Source: CAZYFH01 sp965249175 (lineage in GTDB: Bacteria; Acidobacteriota; Vicinamibacteria; Vicinamibacterales; UBA8438). Taken from it: DNA of 64,000 nucleotides. Below are positions 44,966-53,840 of the stretch, piece after piece. Location of the stretch: contig OZ252227.1 in the NCBI GenBank assembly GCA_965249175.1, positions 4,030,001-4,094,000 of the forward strand, given 5' to 3'. The notes under the pieces were generated by a model. It was not told where the DNA came from. It searched no databases and was given only the letters and a program-made list of their open reading frames with translations. Every line of letters begins with the position of its first letter. Position 1 is the stretch's first letter. The translations under genes and the position numbers were made by a program.

Positions 44966-45359
44966 CTTCGCCTCCCCCATCGCTGATCCGGGTTGTCCGT
45001 GTCGGGTTTCTGGATCGGCAACGCTATACACGGCTCGATTCCCAGCCCGCCCGCATTTCATCGTTGCACCGTCCGGTGCCGCGCCGCAGTCATGAGCCGG
45101 AACCTCCATCCTGGCTTATACACCAACATCAATCTCCGCACGGCAAGGATTCTTCGCCGCTCGTGCTTCAGCCCCAGACGCTCGTTAGGTCCGTGGCGTC
45201 CGACTACCGCGCACCCAACGCGCGGAGCAGATCGCCAGTGCTCGTGCGAGCAACGATGGTGGCTGTGCCAGGCTGGACGTAGCGCGCGCGAATGGACTCG
45301 CTCGTCCACCCCAACCATCCGACACTCTACTACGTACCTCAGCGCATCGATGCAACCTG
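44966..45359. other. Intergenic region with possible recombinase C-terminal remnant
   Basis: No intact gene. On the minus strand, 45326-45204 encodes a 40-codon open stretch ending VQPGTATIVARTSTGDLLRALGAR-stop, preceded by GWLGWTSESIRARY. The LGxxS...RY pattern recalls the Tyr-containing end of tyrosine recombinases, but the similarity is weak. The region leads into tRNA-derived repeat sequence. Confidence 0.35.
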
Positions 45360-45411
45360 ATTGATTCCTGGGTCACGCGAGCATCGGTCTCGCGAACCAA
45401 GGCCCGGGGTC

Positions 45412-45469
45412 TTCGGTCTACTGAACCGAAGTCCGCTCTTGCGATCCTCGGTCAGAAAGGCCGATGATC
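45412..45469 (+). repeat. tRNA-Arg-derived repeat remnant (shared with 53767-53789)
   Basis: Contains a 6-bp/7-nt anticodon-arm-like hairpin TTCGGT-CTACTGA-ACCGAA followed by GTCCG; 23 nt (45413-45435) are identical to 53767-53789. Eight nt further, GATCCTCGGTCAG repeats the start of the hairpin at 20493. An upstream stem CGCGAG...CTCGCG lies at ~45376-45394. No intact tRNA can be built. Confidence 0.65.
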
Positions 45470-45659
45470 GTCGACTGCGAGGTCGGTTACGAGGCTCCGA
45501 GACGAAGCTACCCCGCCCGGTCGTGTCGGAGAGCGGTTCTAACTACGACAAGCGTCAGTCAAAAGTGATCGAGGTCGGACACGATCAGGCCGGCCGACCG
45601 AGATCGGCCGCTCCGGTTGTGGCTCACGACGCTCAGGCGTAAGATGAGTGCCTCGCGCC

Positions 45660-45685
45660 CGTTCGGCGCCGGTAGTCGCCGAACG
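45660..45685. repeat. Inverted repeat upstream of cytochrome-quinoprotein gene
   Basis: CGTTCGGCG, 8-nt loop, CGCCGAACG: a perfect 9-bp stem ~80 nt before the quinoprotein start. It could be a regulator site or a transcript hairpin; no U-tract. Confidence 0.45.
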
Positions 45686-45765
45686 GCGCCACCTGCACCG
45701 CGCTACCGCACGGTGATCCGACTCGCGTGAGAGCAGCGCATGCGACCGGGAATCGTGCCGACGTG

Positions 45766-47949
45766 ATGGACGCCATCCACCGCGCCGCCGTCGCCTGCGC
45801 CCTGGCCGCATCGGTCGCGCCGCCGGCCGTGTCCGCCGTGTCGGCCGGGCAGGCAGCGTACACCGCCGACCAAGCCGACGCCGGGCTCGACCTCTACCGC
45901 CGCGAATGCGCGTCGTGCCACCGCACCGACCTCCAGGGCTCGTTCGAAGCACCCGCGCTCACCGGATCGAGCTTTCGCCTGGCCTGGGGCGTTCGCCCTG
46001 CGTCCGAGTTCCTGGCGTATCTCCAACAGGCGATGCCGATCGGCGCTGCGGGCTCGCTCGGCGCGGCCGAGTACGCTGCCGTCGCTTCCTATCTGCTCCG
46101 CGAAAACGGCGTTCCCCCGGCACGGTCACCGCTGAGTGCGTCCACACTCGAGCGCCTGCTGCCCGGTGAGGCGACCGACGCGACGACCGCGGGCACCGCC
46201 ACAGCACGACTGCCGGTGCCCGGGCGTGCTGGCACTGGGCCGTCACCGCACGGGGTGAACCGACCGCCCGATGTCGTGGGCGAGGTCACGCGCACCGCGA
46301 CCGGGATCACCGAGACCTACCGTCGTGCGGAGCGTTTCACGCCGGTGTTGGACGGAGACCTGACCGCACCGCCCGCGGGTGATTGGCTTCACTGGCGCGG
46401 AACACCGGGCGCGTGGGGTTACAGCCCGCTGTCGCAGATCACCGCCGACAACGTGCATCGGCTGCAGCTGGCGTGGAGCTGGGGCATGCGGGACGGCAGG
46501 AGCCAGCAGGCCCCACTGGTCCGCGACGGTGTCCTCTTTCTGAGCAACCCGGGCAATGTCGTCCAGGCCCTGGATGCGACCGATGGGACGCTGCTCTGGG
46601 AGTACCGCCGCCAGTTCGAGGACGAGCGGCGCATCGGTCAGCTCCGCACCCTGGCCGTGTGGCAGGACCTGATCTTCGTGGCGACGCGCGACGCGCACAT
46701 GCTGGCCCTGGACGCACGGAGTGGCGTGGTGCGGTGGGAAACGCGGATCGCCGACGCGGCCAAGGGCTACTCGAACACCACCGGACCGATCGTGGCCGAC
46801 GGCAAGGTGATCAACGGCATCGGCGGCTGTGGCCGCTTCTACGAGGAGAGCTGCTTCATCACCGCACATGACGCCCGGACGGGTCGCGAGGTCTGGCGGA
46901 CCTTTACCGTCGCGCGGCCGGGTGAGCCGGGCGGCGACTCGTGGGGCGACCTGCCGCTCGCGCTCCGCGCGGGAGCCGAGGTTTGGATGAGCGGGAGCTG
47001 GGACCCGGCACGGAGGCTGGTCTACTTCGGCGTCGCCCAGGCGAAACCCTGGATGCCGGTGAGCCGCGGACTCACCGCCGCCGACGCGACGCTCTACGCC
47101 AATTCCACCCTCGCACTCAACGTTGACGATGGTCACATCGCCTGGTACTACCAGCACGTGCCTGCGGAGTCGCTCGACATGGATGAGGCGTTCGAGCGCG
47201 TCTTGGTCGATGTCGACGGACGACCGGTGGTGCTGAGCGTTGGCAAGCACGGCATCCTCTGGAAGCTGGATCGAACGAACGGCGCCTTTCTCGGCTTGGT
47301 CGAGACGGTCTACCAGAACATCCTCGACCTGAACCGCCAGACCGGAGCCGTGCGGTACCGTGAGGACATCGCGAACGCCGCGGTCGGCGAGTGGCTATCT
47401 GTCTGCCCGTCGACGGCCGGCGGACACAACTGGCCGGCCACCGGCTACCATCCTGGAGCGGGCCTGCTGGTCGTACCGCTCAGTCAGAGCTGCATGGAGA
47501 TCGCCGGGCGAGAGACCGCCCTGGAGATCGGCGGCGGGGGAACTCAGGCCGATCGCGTGTGGATGGAGATGCCCGGCACGAACGGGCGGTTCGGCAAGCT
47601 CGCCGCTTACGACGTCGCGACGCTGGAAGAGGTCTGGAGCATCGAGCAGCGAGCGCCCTTCCTGACCGCTGCGACAACGACGGCTGGCGGGCTCGTGTTC
47701 GCCGGCGACTACGACCGCTGGATTCGCGCGCACGACGTCACGACGGGCGACGTCCTCTGGCAGAGCCGGTTGGGCACGTCGGTCATGGGATTCCCGATCA
47801 GCTACGCCGTGGACGGCGTGCAGTACCTCGCGGTGGCCACGGCACGGGGCGGTGGAAGCCCTTGGCGGATCCCGACGTTTCTCACACCCGAGCTCGTCAG
47901 CCCAGAGGGCCACAACGCGCTCTACGTCTTCCGGCTCGGCGAACCGTGA
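45766..47949 (+). CDS. Cytochrome c-PQQ quinoprotein dehydrogenase fusion
   Basis: 727 residues. Signal peptide AAVACALAASVAPPAVSAVS. The N-terminal cytochrome c domain (~33-110) has CASCH (48-52) and DLQGSFEAPALTG. The remaining ~500 residues form the eight-bladed quinoprotein propeller: DWLHWRGTPGAWGYSPLSQI, DGTLLWEYRRQF, WETRIADAAKGYSNTTGPI and the closing TGDVLWQSRLGTSV. It would oxidise an alcohol or aldehyde with PQQ and pass electrons to its own haem. Most fused homologues carry the cytochrome at the C-terminus, so an N-terminal domain is a less usual order. No PQQ biosynthesis genes are in the window. ATG 45766 is chosen to start at the signal peptide; GTG 45727 is possible. Confidence 0.82.
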   Translation: MDAIHRAAVACALAASVAPPAVSAVSAGQAAYTADQADAGLDLYRRECASCHRTDLQGSFEAPALTGSSFRLAWGVRPASEFLAYLQQAMPIGAAGSLGAAEYAAVASYLLRENGVPPARSPLSASTLERLLPGEATDATTAGTATARLPVPGRAGTGPSPHGVNRPPDVVGEVTRTATGITETYRRAERFTPVLDGDLTAPPAGDWLHWRGTPGAWGYSPLSQITADNVHRLQLAWSWGMRDGRSQQAPLVRDGVLFLSNPGNVVQALDATDGTLLWEYRRQFEDERRIGQLRTLAVWQDLIFVATRDAHMLALDARSGVVRWETRIADAAKGYSNTTGPIVADGKVINGIGGCGRFYEESCFITAHDARTGREVWRTFTVARPGEPGGDSWGDLPLALRAGAEVWMSGSWDPARRLVYFGVAQAKPWMPVSRGLTAADATLYANSTLALNVDDGHIAWYYQHVPAESLDMDEAFERVLVDVDGRPVVLSVGKHGILWKLDRTNGAFLGLVETVYQNILDLNRQTGAVRYREDIANAAVGEWLSVCPSTAGGHNWPATGYHPGAGLLVVPLSQSCMEIAGRETALEIGGGGTQADRVWMEMPGTNGRFGKLAAYDVATLEEVWSIEQRAPFLTAATTTAGGLVFAGDYDRWIRAHDVTTGDVLWQSRLGTSVMGFPISYAVDGVQYLAVATARGGGSPWRIPTFLTPELVSPEGHNALYVFRLGEP

Positions 47950-47977
47950 CGCGGGTGGCGCCGTGCCGGAACGGTTC

Positions 47978-48883
47978 ATGATGCAGAGCATGCGTACTTC
48001 GTTCTCGTTGGTCCGTCTTCTTCTGGGGCTGGTCGTGATGGTGACCCTGCCGGCGACCTCGGCGGCCCAGCGCGCCTCCGAGCGCCGCGTGGCGAACCCG
48101 GGCGAAACGCAGTTCGACGTCCAACTGCTCCGTCCGACGGGCGGCCCGGTGGTGCCGATCTTCGAGGGGTGGTATCGGAACCCAGATGGCACCTTTGAGC
48201 TGTCGTTCGGCTTCTTCAACGTGAACACGGAAGAGGTCATCGATGTGCCGCTCGGACCCGACAACTTCATCGCGCCGGCCGCGTTCGATGGGCGGCAGCC
48301 CACCAAGTTCGAACCAGTGCCCGACCGCGATCGACGCCACTGGGGCGTGTTCACCGTCACCGTGCCGGCCGATTTCGGTGACCGGGACGTCGTGTGGACG
48401 CTCCGTTCCGCCGGGCAGACGCTTTCGGTGCCGGGGCGGCTGACCAGCTCGGTCTACGAGTTGGCCGGGACGGCGTTTCCCGGACGGGCGAGTCTGGCGC
48501 CGCTGGTGCGCTGGAAACAGGACGGCCCGGCCGGACGCGGCCCGAGCGGGATCACCGGGGCGGGTCTCCAGGCCAAGGCGGGGGTGCCGATCGGCATAGG
48601 CGCGTGGGTGGCCAGGGATGCCGGGGCCAGTGATGACGAGCGCCCGATCAACGTCAAGTGGTTTCAGCACCAGGGCCCGGGTGAGGTGATGTTCGCCGAG
48701 CGCACCACCAGCATCGAGCGGGATGCGTGGGTCACGGCCGGCGGAGCGCACGTGAGCACCCAGGCGACGTTCGACGAGCCGGGCGAGTACATGCTGCGCG
48801 TGCTCGCGTTCAACGTGGTCCGGGAGTTCGAGTTCCAGTGCTGCTGGACGAACGGGCTCGTGCCGGTTACGGTTGCTCCATGA
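47978..48883 (+). CDS. Exported protein of unknown function
   Basis: 301 residues. A signal peptide SLVRLLLGLVVMVTLPATSAAQ is followed by a beta-rich protein with PVVPIFEGWYRNPDGTFELS, FGFFNVNTEEVIDVPLGPDN and HWGVFTVTVPADFGDRDVVW. A late segment, STQATFDEPGEYMLRVLAFN, is Ig-like in pattern. The family recurs beside quinoproteins and PHM-like proteins in related genomes as far as I can recall, but has no assigned role. Its stop overlaps the start of the c-haem/copper protein (ATGA at 48880), so the two are probably made together and may interact. Confidence 0.7.
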   Translation: MMQSMRTSFSLVRLLLGLVVMVTLPATSAAQRASERRVANPGETQFDVQLLRPTGGPVVPIFEGWYRNPDGTFELSFGFFNVNTEEVIDVPLGPDNFIAPAAFDGRQPTKFEPVPDRDRRHWGVFTVTVPADFGDRDVVWTLRSAGQTLSVPGRLTSSVYELAGTAFPGRASLAPLVRWKQDGPAGRGPSGITGAGLQAKAGVPIGIGAWVARDAGASDDERPINVKWFQHQGPGEVMFAERTTSIERDAWVTAGGAHVSTQATFDEPGEYMLRVLAFNVVREFEFQCCWTNGLVPVTVAP

Positions 48884-50307
48884 GCGGCGGTCGGCGGGGG
48901 GAGGGGAACGTGGCGAAGGCAGACAGGTTCAGTGGCTGGTGGTGGGGTGGGGTGGTCTGCGCCGGGCTCACCGCGGCGCTGACGCTGGCGGGTCAGGACC
49001 GGAGCCTGGCGGAGGTCGCGGTTCCGGAGGCGGCCGACACGACGCCGACCTTCAGCCGGGACATCGCGCCCATCCTGCAGCGATCGTGTCAGCACTGTCA
49101 CCAGCCCACCGGTATCGCCCCGATGTCGTTGCTGACCTATGGCGAGGTGCGCCCATGGGCCCGTAGCATCCGCGACCGCGTCGAACGACGGTTGATGCCC
49201 CCGTGGCATCTGGATACGACGGTGGGCATCGAGGACTACAAGAACGACATCTCGCTGACCGACGCCGAGATTGATACCGTCGTCCAGTGGGTGGACGCTG
49301 GCGCGCCTGAGGGCGACCCAGCGGATCTCCCTGAGCCGCTGGAGTTCCCGCGCGCCGACGCCTGGGGGGTGGAGGCGGTGCTCGGCCGGCCGCCCGACTT
49401 CATCGTCCGCTCCACCCCCTACACGGTCGTGGCTAACGGCCAGGACCAGTGGTGGGAGCCGGAGGTCGAGTTCGCGGGGTTTACCGAGGACCGCTACATC
49501 CGCGCGGCCGAGTTCAAGCCGTCCTATCCGGGCGGCCTCAAAGTAACCCATCACGGCCACGCGGTGCTGCGTGGTCCGGATCCGACCGAAGGCGAAGAGC
49601 GACGGCCGTCGGTGCGGCTCGTCGGCATGGGCATCGGCAAGCGGTGGGATGTGCTGGCGCAGGGCATGGGCAAGCGGCTGCCGGCCGGCCCGGGTACCGT
49701 CCGCTTCAACCTGCACTACTTCCCGGTCGGCGAGGAGGTGACCGACGTCATCGACGTCGGTGTCTGGCTCTACCCCGAGGGTGAGGAGCCGAGCAAGGTG
49801 ACTGCTGGCGAGCGGCAGTTCTACGTGGACGGCACGCACCGCGAACGGCTGCGGGCCAGCGACATCCTCATCCCGCCGCATGGCAGCCTGGTCCTCGAAG
49901 ACCAGTACGTCATGGACCAGCCCGCGCTCCTCCAGAGCTTCCGGCCCCACATGCACATGCGGGGCACCGAAATGTCGATGACGGCGCTCTACCCAGACGG
50001 TCGTCGCGAGCTGCTGAGCAGCGTCAACCGCTACGACCACAACTGGCAGATTGCCTACGTGTATGACGACGATGCCCAGCCGCTGTTGCCCAAGGGGACT
50101 GTGCTGATGCTGCGCGCAAAGTGGGACAACTCGGCGGCCAATCGGATCAACCCCGACCCGGACCAGTGGGTGGTGTTCGGGGCCCGCGGTGTCGACGAGA
50201 TGTCGCACGCCTGGATCGGCATCACGTATCTGGAGGACGCGGAATACGAGGAGCTCGCTGCGGCACGTACCGCGAGCGAGACGACCGACGACGACCAGGA
50301 GCCGTAG
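48880..50307 (+). CDS. c-haem plus PHM-like copper monooxygenase fusion
   Basis: 475 residues. A membrane/signal segment (GVVCAGLTAALTLAGQ) leads to a cytochrome domain with CQHCH (70-74) in the 'FSRDIAPILQRSCQHCHQPT' context. The C-terminal ~300 residues look like a type II copper, ascorbate-dependent monooxygenase: THHGH (His224-225-227) fits the CuH site and FRPHMHMRGTEMSM (His357, His359) the CuM HxH site, with NRYDHNWQIAYVY. Electrons could reach the copper site from the fused haem instead of ascorbate. Substrate unknown. Coupled to the preceding gene and followed by a quinoprotein that could donate electrons. Confidence 0.78.
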   Translation: MSGGRRGEGNVAKADRFSGWWWGGVVCAGLTAALTLAGQDRSLAEVAVPEAADTTPTFSRDIAPILQRSCQHCHQPTGIAPMSLLTYGEVRPWARSIRDRVERRLMPPWHLDTTVGIEDYKNDISLTDAEIDTVVQWVDAGAPEGDPADLPEPLEFPRADAWGVEAVLGRPPDFIVRSTPYTVVANGQDQWWEPEVEFAGFTEDRYIRAAEFKPSYPGGLKVTHHGHAVLRGPDPTEGEERRPSVRLVGMGIGKRWDVLAQGMGKRLPAGPGTVRFNLHYFPVGEEVTDVIDVGVWLYPEGEEPSKVTAGERQFYVDGTHRERLRASDILIPPHGSLVLEDQYVMDQPALLQSFRPHMHMRGTEMSMTALYPDGRRELLSSVNRYDHNWQIAYVYDDDAQPLLPKGTVLMLRAKWDNSAANRINPDPDQWVVFGARGVDEMSHAWIGITYLEDAEYEELAAARTASETTDDDQEP

Positions 50308-50420
50308 GCCGCCGCGATCACGATCGGGCGCGGCCAGCGTAGGCGTCTCTCCGTCACAGCCGTGACCGAGGGGCAACGCCACCAGACGGGATGCCCCGCC
50401 CGAAAACCCTCGGAGGGACC

Positions 50421-52565
50421 ATGACCATGGCCCGACCCGGCCTGTGTGGCGTTCTGGTCACGGCGCTGGTGCTGAGCGGGGCGTCTGATGCCGCGGCGCA
50501 GCTCACCGGTGTCGAGAACGGCGAGTGGCGGTATCTGGGCGGCGATGCCGGTCACACCCGCGCCAATCCCCACCTGACCCAGATCGACGCCTCGAACTTC
50601 GCCGACCTCGAGGTGGCGTGGATCTGGCGCGGCGACAACTTCGGGCCGGGCGTCGAGTACACCGTGCGGTCCACCCCGGTGTTCGCCGACGGCGTGCTCT
50701 ACACCGTGGCCGGTCAGCGGCGGCAGGTGGTGGCGATCGAGGCCGCCACCGGCGAGACGCTCTGGACCTTCCGCGAGCCGGAGACGATGCGCTATCGCCG
50801 CTCGCCGCGGACAGACTTCGGCAAGGGGGTCGCCTACGCGGAGGTCGACGGCCGGGGTGTCGTCTTCGTCACCTCGCCCGCCTTTTTCCTCTGGGCGCTC
50901 GATGCCACGACCGGACGCCCGCTCGAGGGGTGGGGCGCTCCAACCGGGGTCGACACCTTGTCCTCGACCGGCGTGGTCGACCTCATCCCGCCACTGGTGG
51001 CCGACTGGGATCCCTGGCTGGCCTGGGACGGCCCCTACGATCCGGACCACGGCATTCCCCGCCACCTCGGGATGGTCACCGCCTCGTCGCCCCCGATCGT
51101 GGTCAACGGGGTGGTGGTCGTGCTGGTAGGCCACGAGCCGAGCTACGACCAGACCCGCATCGAGAACGTCCCGGGCGACATCATGGGCGTCGATGCACGT
51201 ACCGGTGATGTGCTCTGGAAGTTCCACGTCATCCCCCGGCCCGGCGAGTTCGGCCACGAGACCTGGGAGAACGACGCCTGGCGCTGGTCGGGCGACATGT
51301 CGTCCTGGGCGCCCTCGGCGGCCGACCCGGAGCTGGGACTCGTCTACCTCGTCACCAACGCCTCGACGGTCCAGTCCTACACGGGCCATCGGCCAGGGCA
51401 CAACCTGTTCGGCGGGAGCGTGCTGGCGCTCGACGTCGAGACCGGCGAGCGCCGGTGGCACTTTCAGATCCACCACAGCGACCAATGGAACTACGACCTG
51501 CCGACCGCGCCGATCCTGATGGATGTGACGATCGACGGCGAGCGGGTGCCGGCGCTCATCCAGAACACCAAGCAGGGCCTGGTGTTCGCCTTCAACCGGG
51601 CCACCGGCGAACCGCTCTGGCCGATCGAGGAACGCCCGGTGATGCAGACGCAGGTGCCGGGCAACTACACCGCCCCCACCCAGCCGTATCCCACCCGGCC
51701 CGAGCCGCTCGACCCGATCGTGGTCGACGGCCTGACCGAGGACTACGTGCTGGACTTCACGCCTGAGCTGAAGCGCCAGGCGCTCGAGATCCTGAGCGAG
51801 TTCCGGACCGGTGGCCTCTACGTCCCGGCGTTGCCCTATCCGCACGACAACGACTATCGCAACGTGATCGGCTGCATGGCCGGGCTCAACATCTACCATC
51901 CGCCGGTCGCCGATCCGACCACCGGCATCATGTATGCGTCGCATAATCGGGTCTGCAGCGCGCCCCGGTTCATGGTGCCCACCAATGGCGTCGATGAGGA
52001 GCGCGGGCTACCCGGTCGGTCGGCCGAGGCGTGGCGGGGCCGCGAGCGGCACACGCCCACCACAGGCACCACGGTGGCCGCCTGGGCGCCAGGCGGTCCG
52101 GCCGAATTCCCGGGACAGATCGAGGGTCTGCCATTCTACCGGCCGCTGTTCCAGGCGCTAGCCGCCTACGACATGAACACCGGCGAGAAGCTGTGGGACA
52201 TTCCGATCGGCGAGACGCCGGAGCGGATCCGTAACCACCCGCGGCTGGCGGATGTGGATCTGCCGAACCTGGGCGGCACCGGCCGTTCCATTCAGATGGT
52301 GATGGGCGACCTGCTGGTGCAGACGACGGAGGACCTACGGGGCCAGGCGGAGCTCAGCGAGAACGGGCTGCCTCTGCTGCGGGCACGCGACAAGCGGTCG
52401 GGCGACATCGTGGCCAGCGTCGAGGTGCCGATTCCCGGCCAGTACGGCATGATGACCTACCTCGACGACGGCGTGCAGTACGTCCTCATGCAGGCGGGCA
52501 GCGCGCGGCGCGGGCAGCCCGGGGCGCTGGTGGCGCTGCGGCTGCCGGACGACACGATCCGCTGA
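50421..52565 (+). CDS. PQQ-dependent dehydrogenase (quinoprotein glucose-dehydrogenase type)
   Basis: 714 residues. ATG 50421 follows GGAGGGACC closely. Signal peptide ALVLSGASDAAAQ. Propeller blades are evident: GEWRYLGGDAGHTRANPHLT, VVAIEAATGETLWTFREPE, VLALDVETGERRWHFQIHHS, DQWNYDLPTAPILMDV, LVFAFNRATGEPLWPIEE and MNTGEKLWDIPIGETPERI. DQWNYD marks the region of the catalytic Asp. No cytochrome domain, so it needs an external acceptor such as the haem/copper protein encoded just upstream. Likely periplasmic alcohol or sugar oxidation. Confidence 0.85.
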   Translation: MTMARPGLCGVLVTALVLSGASDAAAQLTGVENGEWRYLGGDAGHTRANPHLTQIDASNFADLEVAWIWRGDNFGPGVEYTVRSTPVFADGVLYTVAGQRRQVVAIEAATGETLWTFREPETMRYRRSPRTDFGKGVAYAEVDGRGVVFVTSPAFFLWALDATTGRPLEGWGAPTGVDTLSSTGVVDLIPPLVADWDPWLAWDGPYDPDHGIPRHLGMVTASSPPIVVNGVVVVLVGHEPSYDQTRIENVPGDIMGVDARTGDVLWKFHVIPRPGEFGHETWENDAWRWSGDMSSWAPSAADPELGLVYLVTNASTVQSYTGHRPGHNLFGGSVLALDVETGERRWHFQIHHSDQWNYDLPTAPILMDVTIDGERVPALIQNTKQGLVFAFNRATGEPLWPIEERPVMQTQVPGNYTAPTQPYPTRPEPLDPIVVDGLTEDYVLDFTPELKRQALEILSEFRTGGLYVPALPYPHDNDYRNVIGCMAGLNIYHPPVADPTTGIMYASHNRVCSAPRFMVPTNGVDEERGLPGRSAEAWRGRERHTPTTGTTVAAWAPGGPAEFPGQIEGLPFYRPLFQALAAYDMNTGEKLWDIPIGETPERIRNHPRLADVDLPNLGGTGRSIQMVMGDLLVQTTEDLRGQAELSENGLPLLRARDKRSGDIVASVEVPIPGQYGMMTYLDDGVQYVLMQAGSARRGQPGALVALRLPDDTIR

Positions 52566-52586
52566 CCACCGAGGAGGCGACGGCTC

Positions 52587-53678
52587 ATGTGTTTCCCGAT
52601 TCGTTCCGCGACTGCGGGCGGGGTGCTGGCGCTGCTGGCCGCCGTGTCCGCCCAGGCCCAGGACTCACCGAGTCGGCCACTCCCTGTGGTGTGGGTCCTG
52701 GCGACCGGGGGGACGATTTCCGGCGGTGGGGCCACCCCGACGAGCCTGACGCAGTATCGAGCGGGCGCCTTCTCGGGCGACGAGCTCGTCGCGGCGGTGC
52801 CGGCGCTGGCGGATCACGCGGTGATGCGGGCCCAGCAGATCGCCAACGTCGGAAGCCCGAACATCACGTTCGAGGTCTGGCTCAGCATCGCGCGGCGGAT
52901 CAACGAGATCTTTGCCGACGACCCGAACGTTGCCGGCGTGGTGATCACCCATGGCACCAACACGATCGAAGAGACCGCGTACTTCCTCAATCTCACGGTC
53001 CGGCACGACCGGCCCGTCGTGCTCGTCGGCGCGCAGCGCCCGGCGACCGCCATCAGCGCCGACGGCCCCCTCAATCTCCTGAACGCGGTGCGCACCGCGG
53101 TGGCGCCCGAGGCCCGAGGCAAGGGCGTCATGGTGGTCATGAACGACGAGATAAATGCGGCCCGTGACGTGACCAAGACCAGCACCTATCGGGTCGAGAC
53201 CTTCAACTCCCGGACGCTGGGGTATTTGGGCTATGTAGATGCCGACCGGGTGAGCTTCTACCGCGAGTCGACGAGGCGTCACACCGTCCATGCGGAGTTC
53301 GACCTGACGGGTATCACCCAGATGCCCCGGGTCGACATCGTCTACTCCTACGTGGAGCCGAACCCGGTCATGATCCGCGCCCTGATCGAGGACGGCGTCG
53401 ACGGGATCGTGCTGGCGGGAACCGGGGCGGGGCTCATCTCGGCAGTCGAGCGGACCGCGCTGGGGTCCGTCATGGCGCTGCCGTCGGATGCCCGGCCGGT
53501 CGTCGTCAGGTCGAACCGGACCGGGAGCGGTCGGGTGGTGCCGCTCGGCGCCTACGACGAGCGGGGCATGATCCCGGCCGACACCCTCAACCCGCAAAAG
53601 GCCCGCGTGCTGCTGATGCTGGCGCTGACCAGGACTCGCGACCACGATGAGATTCGGCGCATGTTCAGCGAGTACTGA
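52587..53678 (+). CDS. Exported asparaginase-family protein with altered active site
   Basis: 363 residues, normal for type II L-asparaginase. Signal peptide GVLALLAAVSAQAQ. The nucleophile loop VLATGGTISGG (Thr43), flexible-loop Tyr57 and Lys197 (VTKTSTY) are present. The second catalytic motif is THGTNT instead of THGTDT, so the Asp that assists catalysis (Asp90 in E. coli AnsB) is Asn125. The substrate-binding Ser-Gln is GSPN instead of GSQD. These changes point to a different substrate or weak amidase activity. Starts 21 nt after the quinoprotein stop, so it may belong to that transcription unit. Confidence 0.82.
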   Translation: MCFPIRSATAGGVLALLAAVSAQAQDSPSRPLPVVWVLATGGTISGGGATPTSLTQYRAGAFSGDELVAAVPALADHAVMRAQQIANVGSPNITFEVWLSIARRINEIFADDPNVAGVVITHGTNTIEETAYFLNLTVRHDRPVVLVGAQRPATAISADGPLNLLNAVRTAVAPEARGKGVMVVMNDEINAARDVTKTSTYRVETFNSRTLGYLGYVDADRVSFYRESTRRHTVHAEFDLTGITQMPRVDIVYSYVEPNPVMIRALIEDGVDGIVLAGTGAGLISAVERTALGSVMALPSDARPVVVRSNRTGSGRVVPLGAYDERGMIPADTLNPQKARVLLMLALTRTRDHDEIRRMFSEY

Positions 53679-53719
53679 GACAGCAGTCAGCGCACCGAGG
53701 CCCTCTCGGAAACATAGTC

Positions 53720-53789
53720 CTTCTAAACTGAGGGTCGCTGGTTCCCCGCGGGTCCCTATCCGATCATCGGTCTACTGAACCGAAGTCCG
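53720..53789 (+). repeat. tRNA-Arg-derived repeat remnant
   Basis: 53720-53743 matches 24 nt of the tRNA-Arg anticodon loop, variable region and T-stem (CTTCTAAAC...GGTCGCTGGTT) with one mismatch, but the T-loop is lost. 53767-53789 is a 23-nt exact copy of 45413-45435, an anticodon-arm-like hairpin. It fills the gap between the asparaginase and penicillin acylase genes. Confidence 0.65.
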
Positions 53790-53840
53790 GCGACGGGCTT
53801 CGGTTACAGATACCGGTGCTGACGGCGTCCTCAGCTCAGC

